Assembly: GCA_002717185.1 (NCBI GenBank)
Contig: PBDC01000026.1
Coordinates: 49,948-113,198 of the forward strand
DNA from: Rhodospirillaceae bacterium
GTDB lineage: Bacteria; Pseudomonadota; Alphaproteobacteria; UBA8366; GCA-2717185
Direction: 5' to 3'
Length of the DNA: 63,251 nucleotides
Shown here: positions 1 through 9,612 of the stretch, in pieces
How positions within the stretch are numbered: the first letter of the stretch is position 1
Layout of the letters: every line of letters starts with the position of its first letter
Translations under genes and position numbers: made by a program
Notes under the pieces: generated by a model
What the model was told of the DNA's origin: nothing
The model's database searches: none
The model's input: the letters and a program-made list of their open reading frames with translations, nothing else

Positions 1-740
1 TTGGCAAAACTTTCATTGAAGGCGAAACGCGGCAAGAAATAGATGTCGTCGCTGCTGTGAGCTACCCCAGAATGCTGCCCAAACGCCGCCTTGAACCCTT
101 CGGCAATCACCAGATCACGCACCTCATTACTCATTTCGCCATAAGGATAGGCAAATAGCGAGGGATTGACAGACAACTCCTCGGAAATGCGCCGGCGGGC
201 ATGAAGTATTTCTTTACGGTTCCGTTCAAGTGAAGCCCCCGCCATATGCAGGTGGGTGCGCGTGTGATTTCCAATTGTTACGCCACCCTCCGTCATCTCT
301 CGAAGATGATCCCATGTCATGAACCCAGAAGCGCGGGCATCAACAGACTTCGTCGCGACAAAGATTGTGAACGGCATGCCGGCCTGTTTCAGGCGTGGCC
401 ACGCAATGTCGTAAATTGAGCGATAGGCGTCATCGAAAGTAATCGCAACCGTGCGGTCCGGGATCGCTCCACCTGATTGCAATGCCGTAACTAGCTTTTC
501 CAAGGACCAGACTGTGTACTTTTGCTTCTCGAGTAGCGAAACATGTGCCTCGAACTGCTCTTTCGTTACGCTGGTTGAAGGAAAAACCGCTTCTTCGCCG
601 ATCCGATGATACATAATGATCACACCGCTGCCGGCGGTCGCGACCCCCGGCGCAATCATGACCACAAGGATTGCCAGTGATAGATAGAGGTGCGTCACTC
701 GGTTGAGTTTTGCGCAGAAATCATGCAAGCAGATATTCAC
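1..740 (-). CDS. Polysaccharide deacetylase (NodB domain), 3' end cut off by the window
   Basis: Partial gene running off the left edge; about 246 N-terminal residues are present. The family removes N- or O-acetyl groups from cell-wall or exopolysaccharide sugars with a metal bound by Asp and His residues. I see the segment MYHR near residue 47, the metal-binding TFDDAYR motif, the second motif [10 protein letters not shown] (H-x3-H) and FAYPYGE further on, in the order usual for NodB domains. A hydrophobic stretch (about residues 18-35, [17 protein letters not shown]) looks like a signal peptide or anchor, so the enzyme is probably exported. I chose the GTG at 740; a GTG at 698 is an alternative that keeps the hydrophobic segment. 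It is divergent from the nitroreductase gene. The substrate cannot be told. Confidence 0.85.
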   Translation of the reverse strand, partial: MNICLHDFCAKLNRVTHLYLSLAILVVMIAPGVATAGSGVIIMYHRIGEEAVFPSTSVTKEQFEAHVSLLEKQKYTVWSLEKLVTALQSGGAIPDRTVAITFDDAYRSIYDIAWPRLKQAGMPFTIFVATKSVDARASGFMTWDHLREMTEGGVTIGNHTRTHLHMAGASLERNRKEILHARRRISEELSVNPSLFAYPYGEMSNEVRDLVIAEGFKAAFGQHSGVAHSSDDIYFLPRFAFNESFA

Positions 741-838
741 TCGCACATTTTAGCGCCGTATCGCCTATTCTCTCAAGTAATATGGCAATCGTGTGTATTC
801 ACCCAACAATTAATGAAATTACTAATACGGAGCCAGAG

Positions 839-1435
839 ATGACCGATAGACCTGTTCTCGATGAAGCTGCCTGCAACCTATTGTTCCGTGAAGCGCGCAG
901 TCATAATGGCTGGCTCGATGAACCGGTCGGTGACGAAGCCCTGCGCTCCGCCTTTGACATCGCCAAAATGGGACCGACGAGCGCAAATTGCTCGCCGATG
1001 CGCATCATTTTCATACGAACGGACGAAGAAAAAAAGCGGTTGGAACCAGCCCTAAGCAGCGGTAATTTTGACAAAACTATGGCCGCACCGGTCACCGCGA
1101 TTATCGCTAATGACTATCAATTTTATGAACATTTTGACTTCCTATTCCCGCATGACGACGCGCGATCCTGGTTTACCGGCAATCAAACCCTGATCAACAC
1201 CACCGCTATGCGCAATGGCAGCCTGCAGGGTGCCTATTTCATGCTCGCTTGCCGCGCGGTCGGACTGGATGTCGGCCCGATGTCCGGGTTCGAAAACGAT
1301 TTGGTGGACGCTGAATTCTTTAAAGGTACACAAATTCGCTCCAACTTCCTCTGCAACGTCGGTTTCGGTGACACGTCCAAACTGTTTCCGCGCAGTCCCC
1401 GTTTCGCATTCGAAGAGGTTTGCACGCTGTTATAG
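839..1435 (+). CDS. rutE: Malonic semialdehyde reductase-like nitroreductase (RutE family)
   Basis: A 198-residue FMN-dependent nitroreductase-fold protein. It matches the RutE/HadB subgroup through the segments [15 protein letters not shown], a [10 protein letters not shown] stretch, [10 protein letters not shown] and [10 protein letters not shown]. RutE reduces malonic semialdehyde to 3-hydroxypropionate in the Rut pyrimidine-degradation pathway. No other rut gene is visible here, so the physiological substrate is uncertain and a general nitro- or quinone reductase role is possible. The open frame extends upstream to 710, but the family begins near the ATG at 839, which has a GGAG about 7 bases upstream. 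Confidence 0.85.
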   Translation: MTDRPVLDEAACNLLFREARSHNGWLDEPVGDEALRSAFDIAKMGPTSANCSPMRIIFIRTDEEKKRLEPALSSGNFDKTMAAPVTAIIANDYQFYEHFDFLFPHDDARSWFTGNQTLINTTAMRNGSLQGAYFMLACRAVGLDVGPMSGFENDLVDAEFFKGTQIRSNFLCNVGFGDTSKLFPRSPRFAFEEVCTLL

Positions 1436-1454
1436 AGGGAGGAAACCTTTTCGC

Positions 1455-2135
1455 ATGGCGATAGTGTTAGGGCTTGATTCGGCGACTGAAGCGTGTTCCG
1501 CAGCAATATTGCAGGACGGCTACGTCACCGCGCACCGCTGCGAAACCCTGCAACGCGGGCATGCTGAACGTCTTATGCCGCTAGTAAGGGCGGTTATGGT
1601 TGAGGCGAATATCAGATTCACTGATTTGGATTTAATTGCCGCGACAGTCGGGCCAGGAGGCTTCACCGGGCTGCGTATCGGACTTGCCAGCGCCCGCGGA
1701 CTGGCGCTCGCCGCCAAACGCCCGCTTATCGGTGTCACAACTTTGGAAGCGATTGCACGGGCGCAACCGGCTCGGGACATCCCACTCTTGGTCGCCTTAG
1801 ATACAAAGCGAGCCGATATCTATCTGCAAATCTTCGATCTCGAGGGCCTGCCGCTGACCGAGCCAGCCGCATTGATGCCGTCCGATATTGCCAACTTGCT
1901 TCCCGATGGACCGATCGCTGTCGTCGGCACCGCCTGCGAAAGAGCGATTGTCGCATTTGCAAAAACTCAGCGCGCGCATGTCATTACGGAGGCCCCGAAG
2001 TTGCCAGACGCAGGGATAGTTGCCGCTATAGGTCACGAAAGGTACGCATCACTGTCCGATACCGTGCTAAGGCCACTCAAACCTCTCTACCTACGGCCCC
2101 CAGATGCACGTCTGCCAGACACGGGATCCCCGTGA
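1455..2135 (+). CDS. tsaB: tRNA threonylcarbamoyladenosine biosynthesis protein TsaB
   Basis: A 226-residue ASKHA-fold protein, partner of TsaD and TsaE in making N6-threonylcarbamoyladenosine at position 37 of ANN-decoding tRNAs. Diagnostic segments are LGLDSATEACSAA at the N terminus, RGHAERLMPLV, and TVGPGGFTGLRIG around residues 65-80. TsaB is a degenerate TsaD paralogue that scaffolds the complex rather than catalysing. The ATG at 1455 follows GAGGGAGGAAA and begins exactly at the family start; the frame is open further upstream (from 1215), which I reject because that part overlaps the nitroreductase. The gene overlaps rimI by four bases (GTGA), so the two are probably translationally coupled. 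Confidence 0.93.
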   Translation: MAIVLGLDSATEACSAAILQDGYVTAHRCETLQRGHAERLMPLVRAVMVEANIRFTDLDLIAATVGPGGFTGLRIGLASARGLALAAKRPLIGVTTLEAIARAQPARDIPLLVALDTKRADIYLQIFDLEGLPLTEPAALMPSDIANLLPDGPIAVVGTACERAIVAFAKTQRAHVITEAPKLPDAGIVAAIGHERYASLSDTVLRPLKPLYLRPPDARLPDTGSP

Positions 2136-2632
2136 ACGATAAAAGTGATATATCGGTTCGTTTTGCCGAGCCAGGCGATCTCGACGCCATGGAGAAAATC
2201 TACACGCAGAGCTTTTATGAACTTCAGCCAAAAAATTCGATCGAACAATACCTGGTTCCACTTGGAACCTGGGCTCTTATTGCATTTGTTCACATAAAAG
2301 GAGCGAATATACCAGCAGGTTACGTGCTGACACGAAATGCTGTGGACGAAGCGGAGGTCTTCAGCATCGGTGTCGCGCCCACTTTTCGAAAACGAGGTGT
2401 AGCTTCTACACTTTTGACTACGATGGAAGAAGTCGCCCACCTTCGCGGGGCCCGTAGCGTCTTTCTGGAAGTGAGTATAGACAACCAGACTGCGCGAGCC
2501 CTTTATTGCAAAGCTGGATACCAAGTGATCGGGAAAAGGCCCAATTACTACCAAAATGCTACCGGCAATCGGGTAACCGCATTGGTTTTGCACAAAAGTG
2601 TAGAAAAAATAGATAATCGAGAACCTATTTGA
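2132..2632 (+). CDS. rimI: Ribosomal protein alanine N-acetyltransferase-like GNAT protein RimI
   Basis: A 166-residue GNAT acetyltransferase. RimI acetylates the N-terminal alanine of ribosomal protein S18 using acetyl-CoA. The acetyl-CoA pyrophosphate-binding motif is visible as VAPTFRKRGVAS (R/Q-x2-G-x-A type), followed by FLEVSIDNQTARALYCKAGY, which is typical of RimI. The start is a GTG overlapping the tsaB stop, and tsaB-rimI adjacency is common. Family assignment is firm. The exact substrate is inferred from position, since GNAT proteins diverge in specificity. Confidence 0.88.
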   Translation: MNDKSDISVRFAEPGDLDAMEKIYTQSFYELQPKNSIEQYLVPLGTWALIAFVHIKGANIPAGYVLTRNAVDEAEVFSIGVAPTFRKRGVASTLLTTMEEVAHLRGARSVFLEVSIDNQTARALYCKAGYQVIGKRPNYYQNATGNRVTALVLHKSVEKIDNREPI

Positions 2633-2842
2633 TTGTAATTAGTTACTAAATTAGGGCCAACAATTGTCAATAAATAGATTGCACTTGTCAATTTTACTTG
2701 ACATTTAGTCAGGTGTTGGTGTTGTTTTTTATGTGTAGTGATGAGTTGGTCGAAAAAAATCAATTCTCGCTATTACTATTATAGAAAGTCTCCGATTATA
2801 CAGCGCATTACTCACGTGCTGGGTCGCAAGGGTGTAGATACG

Positions 2843-3274
2843 ATGTCCGACGCCAACGATGCAGATATAAAAACAAGCGAGGTTCTTGGCCTGACGAGCG
2901 AAATTGTAGCAGCACACGTCTCTAACAATACGGTCGCGATGTCGGATCTACCGAACCTCATCGAACAGGTTTACAAAACATTGTCGAATGTAGGCAAAGG
3001 AACAGATTCGCAGAGTGAACGCCCGACGCCGGCCGTTGCGCTGCGCAAGTCGGTGACGCCCGAATACATTATCTGCCTGGAAGATGGCAAAAAGCTCAAA
3101 ATGCTTAAGCGGCATCTAAAAACGGCCTATAACATGACGCCGGACGAGTATCGCGAGCGGTGGGGGCTGGCGAGCGATTACCCCATGGTTGCCCCAAACT
3201 ACGCCAAACAACGCAGTAAGCTCGCGAAAGCCATTGGACTTGGCACGCGGCCGCGCCAGGGTGGCAAAAGTTGA
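2843..3274 (+). CDS. MucR/Ros family zinc-finger-like transcriptional regulator
   Basis: A 143-residue MucR/Ros protein. This family, typical of alphaproteobacteria, binds AT-rich promoters and controls exopolysaccharide, motility and cell-cycle genes; some members behave as H-NS-like silencers. The N-terminal part fits the oligomerisation region. The C-terminal DNA-binding domain has the conserved VTPEYIICLEDGKK, LKRHL, YNMTPDEYRERWGL and PMVAPNYAKQRSKLAK stretches. The second zinc Cys of the classical C-x2-C is Asp here (CLED), as in some MucR homologues that use Asp or do without zinc. The frame opens at 2738, but the ATG at 2843 fits the family start; 2633-2842 is AT-rich and probably holds the promoter and autoregulatory sites. 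Confidence 0.9.
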   Translation: MSDANDADIKTSEVLGLTSEIVAAHVSNNTVAMSDLPNLIEQVYKTLSNVGKGTDSQSERPTPAVALRKSVTPEYIICLEDGKKLKMLKRHLKTAYNMTPDEYRERWGLASDYPMVAPNYAKQRSKLAKAIGLGTRPRQGGKS

Positions 3275-3387
3275 AACAGACCATGAGGTTAATTGGCCAT
3301 TTCATGATGGTCGTCTGACCGCATTGGCACTATATTAGAGGCTTGCTAAGCACCATTTTTGTTGGCTAGCTATGGCGAGGATAAGCG

Positions 3388-3801
3388 GTGCGAGATCGAA
3401 TAATAGAATTGTGCCATGAAAAGGGCCTGAAAATTACTGGTCAGCGCCGGGTAATCGCTCGTGTTCTGGGGGAAGCTGACGACCATCCCGACGTCGAAAT
3501 GGTGCACAAGCGAGCAACAGAAATCGATCCGAAGATCAGTATCGCAACAGTCTATAGGACGGTCCGGCTGTTTGAGGAGCACGATATTCTCGATAGGCAT
3601 GATTTTGGCGATGGACGTGCCCGCTATGAGGAAGTCTCAGAATCGCACCACGACCATTTAATCGACATAGAAAGCGGCAAGGTCATAGAGTTTCAAAACG
3701 CCGAGATCGAGGCGTTACAGCGTGAAGTAGCTAAACGTCTGGGCTATCGGCTTGTCGACCACCGACTCGAGCTATATGGCATCCTGACGGAAAAGGACTA
3801 A
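3388..3801 (+). CDS. fur: Fur-family metal-responsive repressor (Fur/Mur type)
   Basis: A 137-residue Fur protein with a winged-helix domain (about residues 1-80, including TGQRRVIARVL and SIATVYRTVRLFEEHDIL) and a dimerisation/metal domain containing SHHDHLID and LVDHRLELYG. Fur represses iron-uptake genes with Fe(II); in many alphaproteobacteria the orthologue (Mur) mainly senses manganese. The C-x2-C pair of the E. coli protein after HHDHLI is absent, as is usual for this clade. The start is a GTG with a GAGG about 8 bases upstream; an ATG at 3372 is out of frame. It sits between mucR and miaB, a common alphaproteobacterial position. A second Fur-superfamily gene (irr-like) lies at 44376. 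Confidence 0.9.
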   Translation: MRDRIIELCHEKGLKITGQRRVIARVLGEADDHPDVEMVHKRATEIDPKISIATVYRTVRLFEEHDILDRHDFGDGRARYEEVSESHHDHLIDIESGKVIEFQNAEIEALQREVAKRLGYRLVDHRLELYGILTEKD

Positions 3802-3960
3802 ACCGAAATTGCCTTACCCAAACGGTGTGCTAGTGACCACCGCTTGTCACCACGCTTGGACCGATGATATTATCGATCATAGAAAATTTGGACCGGATGC
3901 GCTGTTTACAGAAATGATCCGAATCCCCGCAGTTTCTGCATCGGTGGAATAGCTGCCCCA

Positions 3961-5334
3961 GTGAAACGGCTCTATATCAAAACTTACGGCTGCCAAATGA
4001 ACGTCTACGACTCTGTGCGCATGGCGGATGTGTTGGCACCACATGGTTATGAGCCGGCGGAATCACCGGACGACGCCGACATGGTCATCTTGAACACCTG
4101 TCATATTCGTGAGAAAGCAGCTGAAAAGGTCTACTCCGACATCGGTCGCTTGCGCCCCTTCAAGCGCCGAAAGGAGGCTGCAGGCGAACGGATGATCATC
4201 GCGGTCGGCGGCTGTGTCGGCCAAGCGGAGGGCGAAGAGATCATCGCCCGGGCCGATAGCGTCGACATGGTCTTCGGACCGCAGACATTTCACCGGCTTC
4301 CAGAATTGGTCGCCCGCGTAATGCGCGCGAGAGGTGAAAAGGTGGTGGATATCGAATTTCCCACAGAGGACAAGTTCGATCATCTACCGGAAGAAATTTC
4401 GCCGCAGGGCGTTTCCGCTTTCCTTACCATTCAGGAGGGATGCGACAAATTCTGCACATTCTGTGTCGTGCCCTACACGCGTGGCGCCGAACAGTCGCGA
4501 CCGGTCACTGCGGTCGTCACGGAAGCGCGTCGCCTTGCCGAGGCCGGTAGCCGCGAACTCACATTGTTAGGCCAAAATGTGAACGCGTATCACGGCAAGG
4601 GGCCCGATGGGACAGAATGGACTTTGGGACAACTACTATTCGAACTGGCTAAATCGGCACCAGCAATCGAACGATTGCGTTACACGACCAGCCACCCGCG
4701 CGATGTGGACGACACACTGTTGGCCGCACACCGCGATATCCCGCAACTGATGCCCTATCTTCATCTACCTGTACAGTCAGGTTCCGACCAGGTCCTCGCA
4801 GCAATGAATAGGAAGCATAGCGCGGACGACTACCGTCGCGTCGTCGATCGTCTGCGGGCGGCCCGCCCAGATCTCGCGCTGTCCTCCGATTTCATTGTTG
4901 GCTACCCAGGAGAGACAGACCGGGACTTCGCTGCAACACTCCGGCTCGTAACAGATATCGGCTATGCACAGGCTTATTCGTTCAAATACAGTGCCCGGCC
5001 CGGAACGCCGGCAGCCACCCAGGGCCAAGTGCCTACGGCAGTTAAGAGCGACCGATTGGCTTCCTTGCAACAATTGCTGCGCGCGCAGCAAACAGCTTTC
5101 AACCACTCGAAATATGAGGCCGTAATTCCGGTTCTGTTCGAGCGAAATGGTCGATATAGCGGTCAGATACTGGGACGGTCTCCCTATATGCAAGCAGTGC
5201 ACGCTGAAGCTCCACAGCGCTTAATCGGCAACGTGGTCCAGTGTCGCGTCGTAGAGGTAATGAACAATAGTTTGAAAGGCGAAGTGTTAACGGTCGATAT
5301 GGACCGCGCAATCGTTCAAAAGGCCAGCGTGTGA
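3961..5334 (+). CDS. miaB: tRNA-2-methylthio-N6-dimethylallyladenosine synthase MiaB
   Basis: A 457-residue radical-SAM methylthiotransferase that adds the 2-methylthio group to i6A37 of tRNAs reading UNN codons. The N-terminal MTTase domain has the three auxiliary-cluster cysteines C11 (YGCQMN), C47 (NTCHIREKA) and C85 (GGCVGQ). The radical-SAM cluster motif C-x3-C-x2-C is C161, C165 and C168, and a TRAM domain forms the C terminus from about residue 390. All six iron-sulfur ligands are present. The GTG start at 3961 matches the family N terminus. It overlaps phoH by four bases (GTGA), starting a tightly packed run through ybeY and corC. Confidence 0.96.
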   Translation: MKRLYIKTYGCQMNVYDSVRMADVLAPHGYEPAESPDDADMVILNTCHIREKAAEKVYSDIGRLRPFKRRKEAAGERMIIAVGGCVGQAEGEEIIARADSVDMVFGPQTFHRLPELVARVMRARGEKVVDIEFPTEDKFDHLPEEISPQGVSAFLTIQEGCDKFCTFCVVPYTRGAEQSRPVTAVVTEARRLAEAGSRELTLLGQNVNAYHGKGPDGTEWTLGQLLFELAKSAPAIERLRYTTSHPRDVDDTLLAAHRDIPQLMPYLHLPVQSGSDQVLAAMNRKHSADDYRRVVDRLRAARPDLALSSDFIVGYPGETDRDFAATLRLVTDIGYAQAYSFKYSARPGTPAATQGQVPTAVKSDRLASLQQLLRAQQTAFNHSKYEAVIPVLFERNGRYSGQILGRSPYMQAVHAEAPQRLIGNVVQCRVVEVMNNSLKGEVLTVDMDRAIVQKASV

Positions 5335-6305
5335 GCACGCTCTACAGTTCCGAGACCGCTTCGGTCCATATACGGTTCGACGACAATAACCTACTACCCC
5401 TGCTGTTCGGCGCACATGACAGGCACTTGGCGCGTATCGAGCAGCAATTGGACGTTTCCTTAGCGAGCCGGGGTAACCACATCACCATCGCCGGTCCTGC
5501 TGACGCGGCCGAGACGGCACGAACAGCGCTTCGCAATTTGTATAAGCAGATAAAGAATGGAGAATCGGTGAACGAAAGCGTGGTCGATGCGGCCGTTCGT
5601 ATGGCGCATGATAACGTCCCCAGCCCCCGCGACGGAATAATCCAAATTCATCGAAAAAGGATCGCACCACGCTCGAAAGCGCAGAGCTGTTATATCAAAG
5701 CAATCCAGGAGCACGATATGGTTTTCGCGATTGGCCCCGCAGGAACGGGCAAGACATATCTTGCGGTTTGCGCTGCTGTGGAAATGTTCAACGCCGGCAA
5801 GATCGATCGTATCGTCCTCTCGCGACCAGCCGTGGAAGCAGGCGAACGGCTAGGTTTTCTGCCAGGCGATATGCAAGAGAAGATTGATCCCTATCTACGG
5901 CCCTTATTCGACGCGCTTAACGACACATTACCCGGCGAACAGGTTGTTCGACGAATCGCAAGCGGTGAGTTTGAGGTGGCACCGCTTGCTTTCATGCGCG
6001 GCCGGACGCTTGCCAACGCGTTCGTCATTCTAGACGAAGCGCAGAATACAACGTCCACACAGATGAAAATGTTCCTTACCCGTCTCGGCGAAAACAGCCG
6101 GATGGTGATCACCGGCGATCTTAGCCAGGTCGATTTACCGACCGGCACCCGGCCTGGGCTGAAAGATGCCATCGATACATTGGAGGGCGTGCCTGGCATC
6201 CGGTTCATACGGTTTTCCGACGCCGACGTTGTTCGACCGCCACTCGTAGCGCGGATAATTAGGGCCTACGATACAGCAGGTCCCAGTCAGGACAGCTCGC
6301 CATGA
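5331..6305 (+). CDS. ybeZ: PhoH-like ATPase (YbeZ)
   Basis: A 324-residue PhoH/YbeZ P-loop protein. Walker A is GPAGTGKT at about residues 138-145 and Walker B is VILDEAQN at about 237-244, followed by the sensor stretch [13 protein letters not shown]. The N terminus has the small KH-like region usual for YbeZ. It acts with YbeY in RNA metabolism and ribosome quality control; the ATPase or helicase substrate is not settled. The GTG start overlaps the miaB stop and its own stop overlaps the ybeY start, so translation is probably coupled. Confidence 0.93.
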   Translation: MSTLYSSETASVHIRFDDNNLLPLLFGAHDRHLARIEQQLDVSLASRGNHITIAGPADAAETARTALRNLYKQIKNGESVNESVVDAAVRMAHDNVPSPRDGIIQIHRKRIAPRSKAQSCYIKAIQEHDMVFAIGPAGTGKTYLAVCAAVEMFNAGKIDRIVLSRPAVEAGERLGFLPGDMQEKIDPYLRPLFDALNDTLPGEQVVRRIASGEFEVAPLAFMRGRTLANAFVILDEAQNTTSTQMKMFLTRLGENSRMVITGDLSQVDLPTGTRPGLKDAIDTLEGVPGIRFIRFSDADVVRPPLVARIIRAYDTAGPSQDSSP

Positions 6306-6802
6306 CTGCACAGCTAAACATCGAGATAAGCGTAAAAACCCCGCGCTGGAGTGATTGTCTCCCTGATGCAGCAGCCTTGGCGCAACAAGCGGCACAGATG
6401 GCGTGGCAACGGTGCGGAGACAATCGGCCGGACACCGAGTTGAGCATTGTTCTGGCCGACGATTCGTTGTTGCTATCGTTGAACGATCGTTACCGGAATA
6501 AGAACGAGCCAACCAATATCCTGTCCTTTCCTGTGGATGACGATGCGCAGCCCGAAATGCCACGCCTCCTGGGAGATGTAGTTCTTGCATTCGAGACAAT
6601 TTATCTTGAAGCGGAAACGCAGGATAAAGCCTTCGCCGACCATTTCCAGCACCTCTGCATCCACGGTGTTCTTCATCTGTTGGGACACGACCATAAACAT
6701 GAGACCGAAGCGGCGGTAATGGAGGCGCTGGAAATTGCCATCCTCTCGGCAATGGGGGTTTCTAATCCCTACGCGGATCCGCGAATGAAGAGGCCCACAT
6801 GA
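6302..6802 (+). CDS. ybeY: Endoribonuclease YbeY
   Basis: A 166-residue UPF0054 metalloprotein that acts in 16S rRNA 3'-end maturation and 70S ribosome quality control. The zinc-binding signature H-x3-H-x5-H is intact at H121, H125 and H131 (HGVLHLLGHDH), with the upstream conserved TNILSFP at about 71-77 and GDVVLAFETI. Length fits the family. It overlaps phoH/ybeZ upstream and corC downstream by four bases each. Confidence 0.95.
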   Translation: MTAQLNIEISVKTPRWSDCLPDAAALAQQAAQMAWQRCGDNRPDTELSIVLADDSLLLSLNDRYRNKNEPTNILSFPVDDDAQPEMPRLLGDVVLAFETIYLEAETQDKAFADHFQHLCIHGVLHLLGHDHKHETEAAVMEALEIAILSAMGVSNPYADPRMKRPT

Positions 6803-7725
6803 GCGAAAACACGCATTCGCTTTCATCCTCTGCAGAGGACTCCGCCGATAAGGACACGGAATCATCACGCTATGGTGGCCTCTGGGGCTGGTTCCGTTCG
6901 CTGACCGGATCTAAAAACGGCGACTCCGCATTGAGAGACACGTTCGAAGAACTCATCGAAGAACATGAGGAACGTGTCGCGTCCATCGACCCAGGCGAAA
7001 AAGCACTCATCGAGAACATTCTCAATCTAGGTGGGCTTACCGCACGTGATGTGATGGTCCCGCGCGTAGATATAGGCGCCGTTGAAGTTAACACATCGCT
7101 GGAAAACCTCGTCAGCCTTATCAATAACGAGGCCCATTCCCGGCTCCCGGTTTACCGCGAGACGTTGGACGACGTCATTGGGATGGTCCACATCAAGGAT
7201 GTTTTAACCGAGATGGGCAAGGAGGGCGGATTTAGCCTGCGCCGTATATTGCGCAAAATTCTTTTTGTCGCCCCGACAATGCCCGTACTCGACCTACTGC
7301 TGCAGATGCAGATGACGCAACTGCATATGGCCCTCGTTGTTGACGAGTATGGCGGCATCGACGGGCTCATTACGATCGAGGACCTTGTGGAACAAATCGT
7401 CGGCGAAATCAAGGACGAGCACGATGCAGATCAGGGACCGCAGCTGGTCCGCAGCACCCAAGGGTCTGTGGTGGCCGATGCACGCGTCTCGATAGAACAA
7501 TTCGAGGGACAGGTTGGCCCGATCCTCACTGGGGATGAACGGGAGGAAGATATTGACACGCTGGGTGGCCTGCTCTTCACACTGACGGGTCGCATTCCAA
7601 CACGCGGTGAACTGGTGGTTCATGAACCTTCAGGTGTAGAGTTCGAAATCTTGGACGCGGACCCGCGACGAATTAAACGGTTGCGCGCGCGCAAATTGCC
7701 GAAGCTGCGGGTGGCCGATGTGTAG
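6799..7725 (+). CDS. corC: CBS-domain transporter-associated protein (CorC/HlyC family)
   Basis: A 308-residue cytoplasmic CorC-type protein: an acidic N terminus, two CBS domains (about residues 75-205; VMVPRVDIGAVEV, HSRLPVYRETLDDVIGMVHIKDVL, ALVVDEYGGIDGLITIEDLVEQIVGEI) and a C-terminal CorC/HlyC transporter-associated domain (about 225-300). It has no transmembrane DUF21/CNNM domain. In E. coli the family is linked to magnesium and cobalt efflux and to membrane function; the hemolysin label is historical. The miaB-ybeZ-ybeY-corC-lnt order is conserved in proteobacteria. Confidence 0.9.
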   Translation: MSENTHSLSSSAEDSADKDTESSRYGGLWGWFRSLTGSKNGDSALRDTFEELIEEHEERVASIDPGEKALIENILNLGGLTARDVMVPRVDIGAVEVNTSLENLVSLINNEAHSRLPVYRETLDDVIGMVHIKDVLTEMGKEGGFSLRRILRKILFVAPTMPVLDLLLQMQMTQLHMALVVDEYGGIDGLITIEDLVEQIVGEIKDEHDADQGPQLVRSTQGSVVADARVSIEQFEGQVGPILTGDEREEDIDTLGGLLFTLTGRIPTRGELVVHEPSGVEFEILDADPRRIKRLRARKLPKLRVADV

Positions 7726-7734
7726 CCGCGAGAA

Positions 7735-9273
7735 TTGATCCAGGCAATAGCGAAACGGACTGCGACGCTAGCCGGATGGAATCGTTACGGATCAGCGTTC
7801 CTCTTAGGTGCAGTTGCGACCTTGGCTTTGCCGCCAATTTCTTTATTCCCTTTACTATTTCTTGTTTTTCCACCGCTCGTCTGGCTACTGAATGGGGCAA
7901 AGCGGCAGCGGTCCGCCTTTGCTGTCGGCTGGTGGTTCGGGTTCGGGTTCTTTGCCTTTGGCCTTTATTGGACCGGCAACGCTTTGCTCGTGTTCGCTGC
8001 CAAGTTTGCCTGGCTGCTGCCCTTCACCATAGCCGGTCTTCCAGCGTTCCTTGCATTGTTCAGCGCCGCGGCGACATTGATAGCCTGGCTTCTGCAAGGG
8101 TCCCTTAATCGCGCAATCGGCCTAGCGCTGGCCTGGGTCGCCGGAGAATGGCTGCGCGGTCATATACTGACCGGTTTCCCCTGGAATCTTATCGGCTACG
8201 CCTGGGCAGATAACAAAGGTCTGGTGCAACTCGCCGCTCTAGTCGGAATTTACGGGGTCAGCTTAGCGGCAATCCTTTCCGCGTGTTTGCCCGCAGCCTT
8301 GGTTGACCATCGAAGCCCATGGCGCATCGCAGCCGTAGCTATCGCCCTACCGTTATTAATCTGGATAGGGGGCACCTTAAGGCTCTCTAACACACCGGGA
8401 ATAGCTTATGTCGACGGCGTTGGGCTGCGCATTGTTCAATCGAACATCCCCCAAAAAGAGAAGTGGTCGTCAGACTATCAGGAGCGTAACCTTCGCCAGT
8501 TTCTGGAACTCAGCCACAAGAACCGACCGAACTGGGTTACCCATGTGATCTGGCCGGAGACAGCGGCGACGTTTTTTCCGAGCACAAACCCCCGCTTGCT
8601 TCGCGCCCTATCAGCCATCGTCCCGACGGGTGGGCTACTCATAACCGGGGCACCGCGCCGCATTGATAAAAACCGAAGAGTCGCGAACGCCATGTTTGCC
8701 CTTAACGAAACCGGCCGAATCATCGCGCACTATGACAAATTTCATCTGGTCCCGTTCGGTGAATATGTACCCTTTGCGAACATGCTGCCAATCGAAAAGA
8801 TCACGCATGGAAAACGAAGCTTTACTCCCGGACCAGGCGTGCGGACTATAGCGCTCCGCGGCTTACCGCCCTTCAGCCCGCTGATCTGCTACGAGGTAAT
8901 TTTTCCCGGTAACGTTGCCGACCGCGCGCAACGCCCGGCCTGGCTTCTGAACCTAACCAATGATGCTTGGTACGGAGTTTCCGCCGGACCGCATCAGCAT
9001 TTGGCACACGCGCGTGTCAGGGCAATCGAGGAAGGGTTGCCGCTAATTCGCGCGGCATATTCGGGCATATCGGCAGTCATTGACCCCTATGGGCATATCT
9101 TAAAAACACATGCCCTCAACGAACCCGGTGTCATTGACACTCGTTTGCCAAGAGCAGTCCCCGCCCCTCCTTACACTAAATTGGGCGACATTCCTTTTGG
9201 GATTATATTATTACTATTTGGCGTAATTTTATTTCTCGCTAATCTAAAAAACATTACGCATAACAAGCATTAA
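7735..9273 (+). CDS. lnt: Apolipoprotein N-acyltransferase Lnt
   Basis: A 512-residue inner-membrane enzyme that N-acylates the lipid-modified Cys of lipoproteins. About six transmembrane segments occupy the first 200 residues, followed by a periplasmic nitrilase-type domain. The catalytic triad is visible as Glu in VIWPETAATFF, Lys in YDKFHLVPFGEYVP and Cys in LICYEVIFP. A final hydrophobic segment lies at about 482-502. The start is TTG at 7735, nine bases after corC; no better start fits the first membrane segment. Confidence 0.93.
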   Translation: MIQAIAKRTATLAGWNRYGSAFLLGAVATLALPPISLFPLLFLVFPPLVWLLNGAKRQRSAFAVGWWFGFGFFAFGLYWTGNALLVFAAKFAWLLPFTIAGLPAFLALFSAAATLIAWLLQGSLNRAIGLALAWVAGEWLRGHILTGFPWNLIGYAWADNKGLVQLAALVGIYGVSLAAILSACLPAALVDHRSPWRIAAVAIALPLLIWIGGTLRLSNTPGIAYVDGVGLRIVQSNIPQKEKWSSDYQERNLRQFLELSHKNRPNWVTHVIWPETAATFFPSTNPRLLRALSAIVPTGGLLITGAPRRIDKNRRVANAMFALNETGRIIAHYDKFHLVPFGEYVPFANMLPIEKITHGKRSFTPGPGVRTIALRGLPPFSPLICYEVIFPGNVADRAQRPAWLLNLTNDAWYGVSAGPHQHLAHARVRAIEEGLPLIRAAYSGISAVIDPYGHILKTHALNEPGVIDTRLPRAVPAPPYTKLGDIPFGIILLLFGVILFLANLKNITHNKH

Positions 9274-9389
9274 AAACAGCTTAAATACCAGTTCCCCCAG
9301 GGTCAGTTCATTGCGATCTACTACGCACGGCAAATTACCATTTAAGATTGACAATCACGGTTTCATGGGCTTTCACAACCAGAACCGAT

Positions 9390-9612
9390 TTGGAAACTGG
9401 AAGATCCAATCCAATTGACATTCATGTCAGCAGTCGTATTGGATTATGCTGAATGCTTCTCGAGATGATCAAAGAGAATTTCAGCGACGCGATCAGTCTG
9501 ACATGTCAAAACGTGCAAAAAGTTAAAGCGACGCACCAACATTGTTGGATCGAGTCGTCTGTTAGATCTGACTGGTGTACACGTTTATAAGTTTCGTTCT
9601 TTTCAATTCTGC
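9390..9612 (+). pseudogene. Decayed XRE/HTH regulator remnant between lnt and metK
   Basis: No intact gene lies in the 500 bp between lnt and metK. Reading the frame from 9408 gives NPIDIHVSSRIGLC, a stop (9450-9452), MLLEMIKENFSDAISLTC, QNVQKVK, then SSVRSDWCTRL, a stop (9588-9590) and VSFF. This follows the alphaproteobacterial XRE regulator pattern (PIDIHVGSR-x-RLRR, MLLGMSQEKLG-A-GLTFQQVQKYE, ANRIGSSRL, LDVP-VSFF) residue by residue, with two stops and loss of key residues. An XRE gene at this spot is normal for alphaproteobacteria. A second frame (about 9634-9730) may be its C-terminal tail after a frameshift. The match is from memory of the family, not an alignment. Confidence 0.62.
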
